This document shows positions 1 through 7,675 of a stretch of DNA of 32,150 bases, one piece after another; the first letter of the stretch is position 1; every line of letters begins with the position of its first letter. The stretch is from an uncultured Oscillospiraceae bacterium (GTDB lineage: Bacteria > Bacillota > Clostridia > Oscillospirales > Oscillospiraceae), in the NCBI GenBank assembly GCA_910587505.1, contig CAJULD010000032.1, positions 1 through 32,150 on the forward strand, in the 5' to 3' direction. The notes under the pieces were generated by a model, which saw nothing but the letters and a program-made list of their open reading frames with translations, ran no database searches and had not been told where the DNA came from. A program made the position numbers and the translations under genes.

Positions 1-972
1 ATTCCTGAACCTTACTCCCGGCGCAGGCTGAATGCGCTCTACCGTGAGATTCCCCTCCCGGATATAGTTTCACGGATGCTACGTAAATACTTCAACGCAA
101 TGGCGAATCTATATGGGATTATTCCGCTCCGAAAGGCCTTTGAAATCATCCAGGAGCAAAACCACAGTCGTTTCACGCAGGAAGAACTGTTAGCGTTTGC
201 GGAAATTGCCCGCCATGAGGAAGAGGACTACTACATCCTGGGTCTGGACGAGTTATACACGGACGGCAAACTGGGTAGCCCCTTGGATCGAGAAATAATT
301 GATGTATTCTTGCTGGATGGAGATATATCCGCTTACCACGAAACGCTGCGGTCACAACACAGCAAACCTTATTACATCCCGCCGAAAAAAGAATTGCTCA
401 AATACGATGATATGTTCTACTGCGAGCCGACACCGGAGCATAAGGCTTTTATGGTGGTGATTTCCAGTAAAACAGGAAATCATAATTTAGATCAGGCAGT
501 CTTTGCGGACTTTATTATGAAAATGCGCATTACATCCACATCCTTCCCCAATGTGATGGACGAAGCAACCCGGCTGGGGCTTCAGTTCAACGGCGAGGCA
601 GACATTAACCGTTTTCTTTCGGTTTATAACAATTTCCAGAATAACTGCCGTATGCAGCGCAACCGGGGCCATACGCCCCGCGAAATCATGGAGATGGTTC
701 CGCCAGAGGAGCGCATACCGAAATCTCTGTCCTTTGGCCCCAATATCCGCAAGGCATTGGCAGACAGGACAATGAATGTCGAGGAACTGCGGCAAGGCAT
801 CTTGACTATGGATAACATCCCCAGTGAGGAACTGCGTTTTGATATGCTCCGCCAAATTGCGGAGATCACCGGTAGCGCGCTGCCCCAACAGGCGCATAAG
901 CAGAAAATCGGCCGCAACGATCCCTGCCCCTGCGGCAGCGGCAAGAAATATAAGAAGTGCTGTGGGCGATAG
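1..972 (+). CDS. SEC-C zinc-tail protein, 5' partial
   Basis: The reading frame is open from the first base of the window and reads as sensible protein through the first in-window ATG at 76, so the true start is probably upstream and 76 is an internal Met. The body (about 280 residues) is a helical, charged protein that I cannot assign to a named family. The last ~20 residues form a SEC-C motif (IGRNDPCPCGSGKKYKKCC), the zinc-binding tail first known from SecA and found at the end of many unrelated bacterial proteins, where it probably serves as a binding tag. The next gene begins 15 bases downstream, so the two are likely co-transcribed. The tail assignment is secure. The function of the rest is unknown. 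Confidence 0.85.
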   Translation: MPEPYSRRRLNALYREIPLPDIVSRMLRKYFNAMANLYGIIPLRKAFEIIQEQNHSRFTQEELLAFAEIARHEEEDYYILGLDELYTDGKLGSPLDREIIDVFLLDGDISAYHETLRSQHSKPYYIPPKKELLKYDDMFYCEPTPEHKAFMVVISSKTGNHNLDQAVFADFIMKMRITSTSFPNVMDEATRLGLQFNGEADINRFLSVYNNFQNNCRMQRNRGHTPREIMEMVPPEERIPKSLSFGPNIRKALADRTMNVEELRQGILTMDNIPSEELRFDMLRQIAEITGSALPQQAHKQKIGRNDPCPCGSGKKYKKCCGR

Positions 973-986
973 GGAGGCTGTACTAT

Positions 987-1415
987 ATGAAAATCAAGCT
1001 GGCGCAGGTCATCTTTGCGGTTGAATCGGCTTCGGAGGCATTCCAGGAATACTTTGATACCCAAACCGGGCAGAGCGTAGCTCTGGCAGACCCCGATATT
1101 ACCGGGGAACGGGACGAAGAGCTTGCGGATTTAATCATAAATTTCCCGGGCCGGTTTCTTCCATTCCCCAGCAAGTACGAGATCCATGAATACCGCATTA
1201 TGGCTGATTTTGTGGACGAACTACGCCCCGGCGCGGCTCGTGAAGAATTGGCCGGAGCTATCCGAGGCAAGGGCGCGTTCCGCAGGTTCAAGAACGGCAT
1301 CCGCTATCATCGCCTGGAACAGCAATGGTACGATTATCTGGCCCAGGCCCAGCGGGAGATTGCCATTCGCTGGTGTAAGGAAAACAATCTGGAATATGAG
1401 GAAGACGACACCTAA
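987..1415 (+). CDS. UPF0158 family protein
   Basis: A 142-residue soluble protein. ATG 987 is chosen because GGGAGG (972-977) lies just upstream; an in-frame ATG at 957 lies inside the preceding gene and lacks a site of its own. The family match rests on the order of conserved pieces: an N-terminal strand followed by a segment on a modified or acidic residue patch, a central IHEYRIMADFVDEL block, the GKGAFRRFKNGI block, and a C-terminal segment ending in AIRWCKENNLEYEED. UPF0158 proteins are small and uncharacterised, so no activity is claimed. It sits between the SEC-C gene (15 bp gap) and an Smr-domain gene (44 bp gap), probably in one operon. Confidence 0.75.
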   Translation: MKIKLAQVIFAVESASEAFQEYFDTQTGQSVALADPDITGERDEELADLIINFPGRFLPFPSKYEIHEYRIMADFVDELRPGAAREELAGAIRGKGAFRRFKNGIRYHRLEQQWYDYLAQAQREIAIRWCKENNLEYEEDDT

Positions 1416-1459
1416 AATAAAGGGGTCTATGCTTTCGGACAAACAGGAGGAAATTGTAC

Positions 1460-1705
1460 ATGGGACCGGGAGTGATTACAGCGGATCTCCACGGAAAGAA
1501 TGCCTACCAGGCCAAGGTGACGGTGGAGGCACTGCTCCGCCGCGCTGACAGGGCTACTTACCGTCTCCGCCTGATTCACGGTTGCCATGGCGGAACCGCT
1601 CTGCGGGATTTTATCCGAGAAACCTATTCCCACCATCCGCAGGTGCAGAGACTCGTGTTCTCCCCTGATGGCGGGGTCACGGAATTGGTACTCAGAGAGT
1701 TTTAA
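1460..1705 (+). CDS. Stand-alone Smr domain protein
   Basis: An 81-residue protein consisting almost entirely of one Smr (small MutS-related) domain. The two family signatures are visible: DLHG at residues 9-12 and HGCHGGTALRDFI beginning at His40, the equivalent of the HGxGxGxLR loop. Smr domains are nicking or RNA-cleaving nucleases found at the C-terminus of MutS2 and as single-domain proteins. Which substrate this one cuts cannot be told. ATG 1460 is preferred over the in-frame TTG 1454 because AGGAGG at 1445-1450 is nine bases from the ATG but only three from the TTG. It is the last gene before the promoter of the transfer operon. Confidence 0.8.
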   Translation: MGPGVITADLHGKNAYQAKVTVEALLRRADRATYRLRLIHGCHGGTALRDFIRETYSHHPQVQRLVFSPDGGVTELVLREF

Positions 1706-1720
1706 TTCATGGTAGTACAA

Positions 1721-1761
1721 AATTAGGACGGTTTTGGGACTGAATTAGGACGGCTTTGGAA
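1721..1761 (+). repeat. Two 19-bp direct repeats, 22-bp period
   Basis: AATTAGGACGGTTTTGGGA (1721-1739) is followed by AATTAGGACGGCTTTGGAA (1743-1761). The copies differ at two positions and are spaced 22 bp apart, about two helical turns, so proteins bound to them would lie on the same DNA face. The second copy ends directly against the -35 box at 1762. This is where an activator that contacts RNA polymerase would bind. An alternative is the repeat-containing end of a decayed insertion sequence (IS21-family ends carry short internal repeats), although I see no transposase. Confidence 0.7.
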
Positions 1762-1790
1762 TTGACATGGGAATCTATATATGTTAAGAT
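1762..1790 (+). promoter_or_regulatory. Sigma-70-type promoter of transfer operon
   Basis: The -35 box TTGACA (1762-1767) matches consensus exactly. It is separated by 17 bases from TAAGAT (1785-1790), which matches the -10 consensus at four of six positions. Transcription should start near 1797, giving a leader of about 145 nt before the TTG start at 1942. The flanking direct repeats upstream and the hairpins downstream suggest that activity is regulated both at initiation and in the leader. Confidence 0.75.
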
Positions 1791-1830
1791 AATCATGCTC
1801 AAAACTGTAATCACAAACGAAAACGGCTAT

Positions 1831-1867
1831 GGAGGGACGCTGAAAGGCGTCCTTTTTTCGTCCCTCC
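1831..1867 (+). terminator. Leader terminator with competing stem
   Basis: GGACGC (1835-1840) pairs with GCGTCC (1847-1852) across a six-base loop and is followed directly by six T (1853-1858), the form of an intrinsic terminator. A longer-range pairing, GGAGGGA (1831-1837) with TCCCTCC (1861-1867), is also perfect and overlaps the left arm of the terminator at 1835-1837. The two structures cannot form fully together. It lies about 40 nt after the predicted transcription start and upstream of the first transfer gene, so it is a candidate attenuator. Confidence 0.6.
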
Positions 1868-1878
1868 ACAGCAGCCAG

Positions 1879-1934
1879 GCGGCGTCCAAAAGTTGGTCGC
1901 CGCTTTCGTTTTCGGCGGAAAAACGAAAAGGAGG
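1879..1934 (+). promoter_or_regulatory. Leader hairpins upstream of TTG start
   Basis: GCGGCG (1879-1884) pairs with CGCCGC (1898-1903) and is followed by the T-rich run TTTCGTTTT (1904-1912), a second terminator-like hairpin. That same T-rich run is perfectly complementary to AAAACGAAA (1920-1928), giving a nine-base-pair stem with a seven-base loop ending next to the GGAGG ribosome-binding site (1930-1934). Pairing of 1904-1928 and release of the T-run are mutually exclusive states. The layout suggests a switch acting on termination or ribosome access. No known riboswitch or T-box consensus is recognised. Confidence 0.5.
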
Positions 1935-1941
1935 CATCTAT

Positions 1942-2337
1942 TTGAACCCCAAAAATGTTCCCCCCGTCAAAAAGCCGGAGAACAAGCTGAAGAGACACAT
2001 TGACTGCGGACGCATCCTCTATACGGCGTTTCTCTGTATGTGCATGGCTTCTATGCTCTGCCTGCCGGCCTTTGCCGCCGGCACCACTATTTGGACTAAA
2101 GCCAGCGAAGTCATGAAAGACGTCTACACTCAGGTCCTTGGTATCTCTACCATCGCGGCTGTGGTTACGGCGGCTGTGGCCCTGCTGATGATGAACTTTT
2201 CCCGCTCTGGACGGACGGTGGATGAATCCCGTGCTTGGCTCAAACGCATCATCGTCACATGGATTATCCTGAACTCCCTCGGCTTCATCATGAGCTATGT
2301 CACTCCCTTCTTCTCCGGCGGCCAGTACACGCCGTAA
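1942..2337 (+). CDS. VirB2-like small membrane protein
   Basis: 131 residues, starting at TTG 1942 with GGAGG (1930-1934) seven bases upstream. The frame stays open upstream to 1756, but that part lies in the promoter and leader and has no ribosome-binding site. Order: basic N-terminus (residues 10-23), signal-like hydrophobic stretch ending CLPAFAA near residue 46, a short polar segment, then two hydrophobic helices (about 70-88 and 104-124) separated by a basic loop. Signal sequence plus two transmembrane helices is the topology of VirB2/TrbC-type pilins and their Gram-positive counterparts. It is the first gene of the operon, 6 bp ahead of the VirB6-like gene, which fits. Sequence identity to pilins is not obvious, so the role is inferred from topology and position. 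Confidence 0.65.
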   Translation: MNPKNVPPVKKPENKLKRHIDCGRILYTAFLCMCMASMLCLPAFAAGTTIWTKASEVMKDVYTQVLGISTIAAVVTAAVALLMMNFSRSGRTVDESRAWLKRIIVTWIILNSLGFIMSYVTPFFSGGQYTP

Positions 2338-2343
2338 GGGCTT

Positions 2344-3054
2344 ATGGGTATCTTAGATGGCATAGTGGAGTGGATCGCGGAACAAATCATGTACGGCCTG
2401 GATATGATTAACACATCAGTTTTGGGCGCGCTGGGCTGCGACATGAGCGTGTTTCTGCGATACTTCCCTGCTGCCGAAACCATGTATGAGAGTTTTGTCG
2501 CTCTGGCTATCGGGCTGATTCTGCTGCTGTGGGTTTGGAACCTGTTCAAAAACTTTGGACTGGGTGCCGGCTCCGAGGCGGAGGACCCCATCAAACTGAG
2601 CATCCGCTCTATCCTGTTCATCCTGCTGGCCTATTATTCCGACCAAATCGTGGACATTGCGCTAACTATCGGCGGAACGCCCTACAACTGGATTATGACC
2701 GCATCCCTGCCCAGCCTGGACTTCGCCAGCTTTAACTCGGTGCTGCTCACCATCATCGGGGTCTGCGCCAACGGCGGCGTCGCTCTCATTGTACTGATCC
2801 TGCTTCTGGTGCTGGCATGGAACTACCTGAAACTGCTGTGTGAGGCGGCGGAGCGGTATGTGCTGTTAGGGGTGCTGGTCTTTACGGCTCCTGTCGCTTT
2901 CGCTATGGGTGCGTCTCAGGCCACCTCCAACATTTTCAAAAGTTGGTGCCGGATGTTCGCGGGACAGCTCTTTTTGTTGGTCATGAACGCCTGGTGCCTG
3001 CGGCTGTTCGTCAGCATGGTAGGCGCGTTTATCGCAAATCCACTATCCCTGTAA
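2344..3054 (+). CDS. VirB6/TrbL-like conjugation channel protein
   Basis: 236 residues with an amphipathic N-terminus (GILDGIVEWIAEQIM) and about five to six hydrophobic helices near residues 48-66, 86-105, 131-163, 170-190 and 205-228. This is the layout of the VirB6/TrbL family, the polytopic inner-membrane component through which DNA passes in type IV secretion. Loops carry GGTPYNWI and the conserved-looking ERYVLLGVLVFTAPVAFAMG segment typical of the Tn1549/CTn-type proteins. The start is ATG 2344, just six bases after the previous stop, with only a weak ribosome site, so translation is probably coupled. It is followed at once by the next transfer gene. Confidence 0.8.
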   Translation: MGILDGIVEWIAEQIMYGLDMINTSVLGALGCDMSVFLRYFPAAETMYESFVALAIGLILLLWVWNLFKNFGLGAGSEAEDPIKLSIRSILFILLAYYSDQIVDIALTIGGTPYNWIMTASLPSLDFASFNSVLLTIIGVCANGGVALIVLILLLVLAWNYLKLLCEAAERYVLLGVLVFTAPVAFAMGASQATSNIFKSWCRMFAGQLFLLVMNAWCLRLFVSMVGAFIANPLSL

Positions 3055-3067
3055 AGGAGGACTCAAA

Positions 3068-4750
3068 ACGAAAAAGAGAATATTCTTCACGTTGCTGCTG
3101 GTATCTCTGCTGGCGGCTTTTTTATGTGTCCCGGCTTTCGCCGTTACAGAGGCAGAAGTGGAGGCGCAGGTGGCGGCCTCCAGCAAGTCGGAGGTTACCG
3201 GGAATGTGCTGATCTGGTTTCTGTGCGCCGTGGCTTTCCTCAAGGTATCACAGAAGATCGACAGCTTCATGGCAACCCTTGGTGTCAACGTGGGCCGCAC
3301 AGGCGGCTCCCTGCTGGCTGAGGCTATGCTCACCATGCGGGCAGTTACAATGGTTGCAGGCGGCAAAGGCGGTGCCGGTACCAATCGGGCCGGAGCTGCC
3401 TCCAGCGGAAAGGCTGGAACAACCAGCGGATCCGGAATGTCAGGTTTTTTCAAGGGCGGATTGATTGGTATGGCTAGCCGCCATGTTACCAACAGCGCAA
3501 TCAAGACCGCCACCTCTCAGACCTCCGCCGTCCACACCGCCCAGTCCAGTGTACGGCAGGCTACAGCGGCGGTCACGCCAGAGGCACCATCGGGGGTGGG
3601 ACCTTCGGTCAACAACGATATTCACACTGGTGGGGTCAATCTCCAAACTGAAGGCAGTGCCACAGCCGGCTCATCCCCACAAGAAGGCGTTATTGTGACC
3701 GATGCCACTCCTCCACCCGTTGCTGCGCAGAGTGATGGTCAGGTTTCCGCCGCAGACCAGGCCAGCGGTACGGTGCTGAACATTCCTCTGGCAGACAGTT
3801 CTATCCCGGACAGCTCTATTCCCGATGGGTCCATCCCCGCCGAGGCGGCTCCCATCGTTTCTCCGGGTGAGAGCGTTTCCACTGCGGAAAGTATATCTAT
3901 ATCCGATAGCGGCGCTGCCTTTAGTGTTCCCCAGAGCGGCGGCACAATGCTGAACATTCCTCCGGCAGACGGTTCTATCCCATACGGCTCTACTCTTGAT
4001 GGTTCCGTCCCAACCGAAGCGGCTCCCATTGTTTCTCCGAATGAGAGCGTTTCCGTTGCGGAAAATATATCTGTATCTGATGGCGGCATTGCCCTGAATG
4101 TTCCCCAGGGTGAGGGTGCGGCCCTTATCGGAGCAGGCAACGGTCCCGTTCAGGAGGGCGTAATCGTCACCGCCAGCGACCAGCAGACCAACACGCAGAG
4201 CTCCACGGATACGCAAAATGTGCAGAAGTCCTCCGTTGTAGAACGTTCCCACACCGTCCGCAACCACACAAAACCCGTACAAACCGGCATCCCCAGCTTG
4301 GGCGGCGCCATTTTCTCAAAATCTCTGGTTGCGGGGGGCAGTTTTGCCAATGATGTTATCGGCACAGTGGCCCGGGGCGAGGTAGCCGGCAGAATTACTG
4401 GCGATATGGCGGCCCAGTCTCTGCAATCTTACTTGGGGTATACCGCAGAAGGTAAAATTCCCCCCATTTTTTCCAATACAGAAATTGGAGGCGGGAGAAT
4501 TTCAGGCTATGTATCCACACCTGAACATCCGCAGCCGATTGCGTTTGGTATGTATCATGCAGAGCAGTATATGGAACCAACAGGCACTTTTTCAAAGGTC
4601 CGCTCTGCGGATGGGACACTTTGGTATACACAGATGCCCCAGGATGTAGTGGAGCGCAAACCGTATATGGCTTCGGACGATAAAGTGGCTTACCAGGAGC
4701 GCATCATTAAAAAACTCCCCGACCCACCCAAGCGTAAGGATCGGGTATAA
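3068..4750 (+). CDS. Exported low-complexity transfer protein (ACG start?)
   Basis: There is no ATG, GTG or TTG between the upstream in-frame stop (3020) and TTG 3092. TTG 3092 lacks a ribosome site and would cut off the basic head of the signal peptide. ACG 3068 lies seven bases after AAGGAGG (3054-3060) and gives KKRIFFTLLLVSLLAAFLC..PAFA, a textbook signal peptide, so I place the start there. Order (560 aa): signal peptide 1-26, short acidic segment, hydrophobic helix GNVLIWFLCAVAFLKVSQ (about 45-62), a conserved-looking Gly-rich part to about 115, a Ser/Pro/Thr-rich region (115-390) with a 58-residue tandem repeat, and a more ordered C-terminal domain (395-560). It sits between the VirB6-like and PrgI-VirB4 genes, so it is probably an envelope part of the transfer machine. 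No family function is known to me. Confidence 0.7.
   Translation, partial: TKKRIFFTLLLVSLLAAFLCVPAFAVTEAEVEAQVAASSKSEVTGNVLIWFLCAVAFLKVSQKIDSFMATLGVNVGRTGGSLLAEAMLTMRAVTMVAGGKGGAGTNRAGAASSGKAGTTSGSGMSGFFKGGLIGMASRHVTNSAIKTATSQTSAVHTAQSSVRQATAAVTPEAPSGVGPSVNNDIHTGGVNLQTEGSATAGSSPQEGVIVTDATPPPVAAQSDGQVSAADQASGTVLNIPLADSSIPDSSIPDGSIPAEAAPIVSPGESVSTAESISISDSGAAFSVPQSGGTMLNIPPADGSIPYGSTLDGSVPTEAAPIVSPNESVSVAENISVSDGGIALNVPQGEGAALIGAGNGPVQEGVIVTASDQQTNTQSSTDTQNVQKSSVVERSHTVRNHTKPVQTGIPSLGGAIFSKSLVAGGSFANDVIGTVARGEVAGRITGDMAAQSLQSYLGYTAEGKIPPIFSNTEIGGGRISGYVSTPEHPQPIAFGMYHAEQYMEPTGTFSKVRSADGTLWYTQMPQDVVERKPYMASDDKVAYQERIIKKLPDPPKRKDRV
3770..4117 (+). repeat. Tandem 174-bp in-frame duplication
   Basis: Two adjacent units, 3770-3943 and 3944-4117, encode 58-residue copies. 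Each begins T-V/M-L-N-I-P, passes through a run of SIPDGS-like motifs, then EAAPIVSP-ESVS, and ends in a VPQ-G-G motif. The copies have diverged by substitution but kept identical length. The related phrases QEGVIVTDA (around 3680) and QEGVIVTAS (around 4152) flank the pair, which suggests an older, larger duplication. The region is Ser/Pro-rich and probably an extended stalk. Confidence 0.85.
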
Positions 4751-4759
4751 GGAGGTCCT

Positions 4760-7666
4760 ATGCGTCAAGAAGAACGGGATACTTATCTAATCCCACCTAA
4801 TTTCATTGAGGGAGGCACCCTGATGGGCGGGATGTTCAAGACCCGCAACGCCATTGAAGCGGGCATCCTAGGGGCGCTGACCGCCCTCCCGGTGCTTAAT
4901 CTGGGAATCTCCCTCACTATGCGCATCATCATTCTCTGCCTGACTACTCTGCCTCTGGTGCTGCTGGCCCTCATTGGGGTGGGCGGCGGAAGCTTGTCTG
5001 AGTTCATCCTGCAATTTTTCAGTTTTCTTCGCAATCGCCGGGTGCTGGACAGGAAGGGCGAGAGTAAAAAGGGGCTTCTTCCCAGCTGGACGCAGAGGAA
5101 AGAAAAAACAAGGCTGGAAGATGTAGAAGAACTGCCCAAAAGCCGTAGCCGGTTGCAGGTAGACCTTAAAGGCCGGAAAGTGGATCAGTTCAAAACCTTT
5201 CTGGCCCCGGAGGTCAAGCCTCTCAACCCACTGGCGGATTATGTGCCTATCGAAAAGATAGAGCATGGGGTCATTTTCACCAAAGACCACCGTTATGTGA
5301 AAGTGGTTGAGGTTATCCCAGTAAACTTCCTCCTGCGTAGCGCCCAGGAGCAGCGGAACATCATCTACTCCTTTATCAGCTACCTGAAAATCGCTCCTGT
5401 AAAGGTACAGTTTAAGGTGCTGACCAAGCGGGCGGACATTGACCGCCATGTGCAGACCGTGCGGCAGGAACTGGCCCAGGAGACCAATGCGCACTGCCGG
5501 GAGTTGCAGGAGGACTATCTGCGGCTGATCCGACAGCTTGGCTCCCGTGAGGCCATCACCCGGCGGTTCTTCCTGATTTTCGAGCATGAACCGCTGCCCG
5601 GCGCCAAGCGGGGCCACGAGGAAGAGGAGGCCATCGCCTCCCTCCAGACCGCCGCCCGGACAGCGGCCAACTACCTCCGTCAATGCGGAAACACTGTGGT
5701 ACTAAACCATGAGGATGAGAACGAGGCCACAGCGGAAATTCTGTACCATGTCCTCTGCCGCGCCGAGAGCAACGACAAGCCCTTTGCCGGGAAGATTAAG
5801 CAGGTGGCGGCGGAGTATATGGCCGCCGGCCGGTCGCTGGAGGAAATCCCAGTCAATGAGTTCTATGCCCCCTCCCAAATCGACCTGTCTCACGGGCGGC
5901 ATATCTGTATTGACGGCATGTACTATGCCTATCTGCTGATTCCGTCTGGTGGCTACAAGGCCCAAGTGCCTGCCGGCTGGCTCAGCCTGCTGGTGAACGC
6001 CGGGGACGGCATCGACTTGGATATGTTCCTGACCCGTCAGCCCAAAGACCGCATGATCCGCAAACTGGGCCAGCAGCTCCGCATCAACCGCAGCAAAATC
6101 AAGGAGACCAGCGATACCAATACGGACTTCGACGACTTGGATGGGGCCATCCGTAGCGGCTACTTCCTAAAGGACGGCTTATCCAACAACGAGGACTTCT
6201 ACTACCTCAATCTGCTGGTGACCATCACCGCCTCTAATGTAGAGGACCTGGAGTGGAAATGCGCGGAGATGAAAAAGCTGCTACTCAGTCAGGATATGGA
6301 CGTTCAGCCCTGTTCTTTCTGTGAGGAGCAGGCTTTTTTATCCTCACTGCCGCTGGCATCTCTGGAAAAGCACCTCTATGAGCGATCTCGGCGTAATGTC
6401 CTGACCTTGGGTGCGGCCAGTTGCTACCCCTTCACCAGTTATGAAATGTGTGACGACAACGGTATTCTGCTGGGGGTCAACAAGCATAACAACTCTCTTA
6501 TCATCGTGGACATCTTTGATTCCCGAGTCTACAAGAACGCCAACATCGCCATTTTGGGCACCAGCGGTGCGGGAAAGAGCTTTACCATGCAGTTGATGGC
6601 GACCCGGATGCGGCGCAAGGGCATCCAGGTATTCATCGTGGCTCCGTTAAAGGGCCATGAATTCCACCGGGCCTGCTCCAACATCGGCGGGGAGTTCATT
6701 CAGATATCTCCCGCCTCCAAAAACTGCATCAATGTCATGGAAATCCGTAAGGTGGACAAGTCAGTGGATGAACTGCTGGACGGCCCAGGCGTGGAGAAGT
6801 CTCTGCTGGCGGCAAAAATCCAACGGCTCCACATCTTTTTCTCCCTGCTGATTCCCGACATGACCCATGAGGAGCGGCAGCTTTTGGATGATGCTATGAT
6901 CCGCACCTACGCCCTCAAAGGCATCACCCATGAGAACGGCACTCTGGATGACCCGAATGCCCCTGGCCACTATCGGTCAATGCCGGTATTGGGCGACCTC
7001 TATGAGGTGCTGAAGCAGTCCGCCGAGACCAAGCGGCTGGCGAATATCATCAACCGTCTGGTCAACGGCTCTGCCCGGACATTCAACCAGCAGACCAACG
7101 TATCTCTGGATAACAAATACACGGTGCTGGATATCTCTGAACTGACAGGCGACCTGTTGACAGTGGGGATGTTCGTGGCGCTGGATTACGTTTGGGACAA
7201 GGCCAAGGAGAACCGTACCGAGGAGAAGGCTATCTTCATCGACGAGTGCTGGCAGCTCATCGGGGCCAACAGCAACCGTTTGGCGGCGGAGTTTGTTTTG
7301 GAGATTTTCAAGATCATTCGCGGCTACGGCGGCTCCGCTATCTGCGCTACCCAGGACATCAACGACTTCTTCGCTTTGGAAGATGGCAAGTACGGCAAAG
7401 GCATCATCAACAACGCCAAGACCAAGATCCTGCTCAACCTGGAGGACGAGGAAGCCCGGCGTGTCCAATCCCTGCTCCACCTGTCTGAGGCGGAAGTCAT
7501 GGAGATTACCCACTTTGAACGGGGCAGCGGCCTTATCAGCACCAACAATAACAATGTGACGGTGGAAATCAAGTGCAGCCAGATGGAGAAGGAGCTGATC
7601 ACCACCGACCGGAGGGAGTTGCAAGAGCTGCTGGACAAGACCCAGGCCGCGCCGCCTGTGGCGTAA
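4760..7666 (+). CDS. PrgI-VirB4 fusion conjugation ATPase
   Basis: 968 residues, ATG 4760 after AAGGAGG. The first ~95 residues look like a PrgI/VirB3-type membrane protein: an IPPNF start, then two hydrophobic helices (about 32-52 and 53-75), then a basic FLRNRRVLDRKG exit. A linker leads to the VirB4 part: a N-terminal domain (about 150-560) and a RecA-like ATPase domain with Walker A GTSGAGKS (600-607) and Walker B AIFIDE (Asp828-Glu829), followed by a CATQDINDFF segment and an ERGSGLIS segment. VirB4 ATPases power assembly and substrate transfer in type IV secretion. PrgI and VirB4 are usually separate adjacent genes in Tn1549-like elements; here they share one frame without a stop. It lies 9 bp after the preceding gene. 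Confidence 0.9.
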   Translation: MRQEERDTYLIPPNFIEGGTLMGGMFKTRNAIEAGILGALTALPVLNLGISLTMRIIILCLTTLPLVLLALIGVGGGSLSEFILQFFSFLRNRRVLDRKGESKKGLLPSWTQRKEKTRLEDVEELPKSRSRLQVDLKGRKVDQFKTFLAPEVKPLNPLADYVPIEKIEHGVIFTKDHRYVKVVEVIPVNFLLRSAQEQRNIIYSFISYLKIAPVKVQFKVLTKRADIDRHVQTVRQELAQETNAHCRELQEDYLRLIRQLGSREAITRRFFLIFEHEPLPGAKRGHEEEEAIASLQTAARTAANYLRQCGNTVVLNHEDENEATAEILYHVLCRAESNDKPFAGKIKQVAAEYMAAGRSLEEIPVNEFYAPSQIDLSHGRHICIDGMYYAYLLIPSGGYKAQVPAGWLSLLVNAGDGIDLDMFLTRQPKDRMIRKLGQQLRINRSKIKETSDTNTDFDDLDGAIRSGYFLKDGLSNNEDFYYLNLLVTITASNVEDLEWKCAEMKKLLLSQDMDVQPCSFCEEQAFLSSLPLASLEKHLYERSRRNVLTLGAASCYPFTSYEMCDDNGILLGVNKHNNSLIIVDIFDSRVYKNANIAILGTSGAGKSFTMQLMATRMRRKGIQVFIVAPLKGHEFHRACSNIGGEFIQISPASKNCINVMEIRKVDKSVDELLDGPGVEKSLLAAKIQRLHIFFSLLIPDMTHEERQLLDDAMIRTYALKGITHENGTLDDPNAPGHYRSMPVLGDLYEVLKQSAETKRLANIINRLVNGSARTFNQQTNVSLDNKYTVLDISELTGDLLTVGMFVALDYVWDKAKENRTEEKAIFIDECWQLIGANSNRLAAEFVLEIFKIIRGYGGSAICATQDINDFFALEDGKYGKGIINNAKTKILLNLEDEEARRVQSLLHLSEAEVMEITHFERGSGLISTNNNNVTVEIKCSQMEKELITTDRRELQELLDKTQAAPPVA

Positions 7667-7675
7667 AGCGGAGCG

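Noticed and set aside
1756..1941. N-terminal extension of the VirB2-like gene
   Set aside because: The frame is open, but it covers the -35/-10 boxes and leader hairpins and has no ribosome site, while TTG 1942 has GGAGG seven bases upstream.
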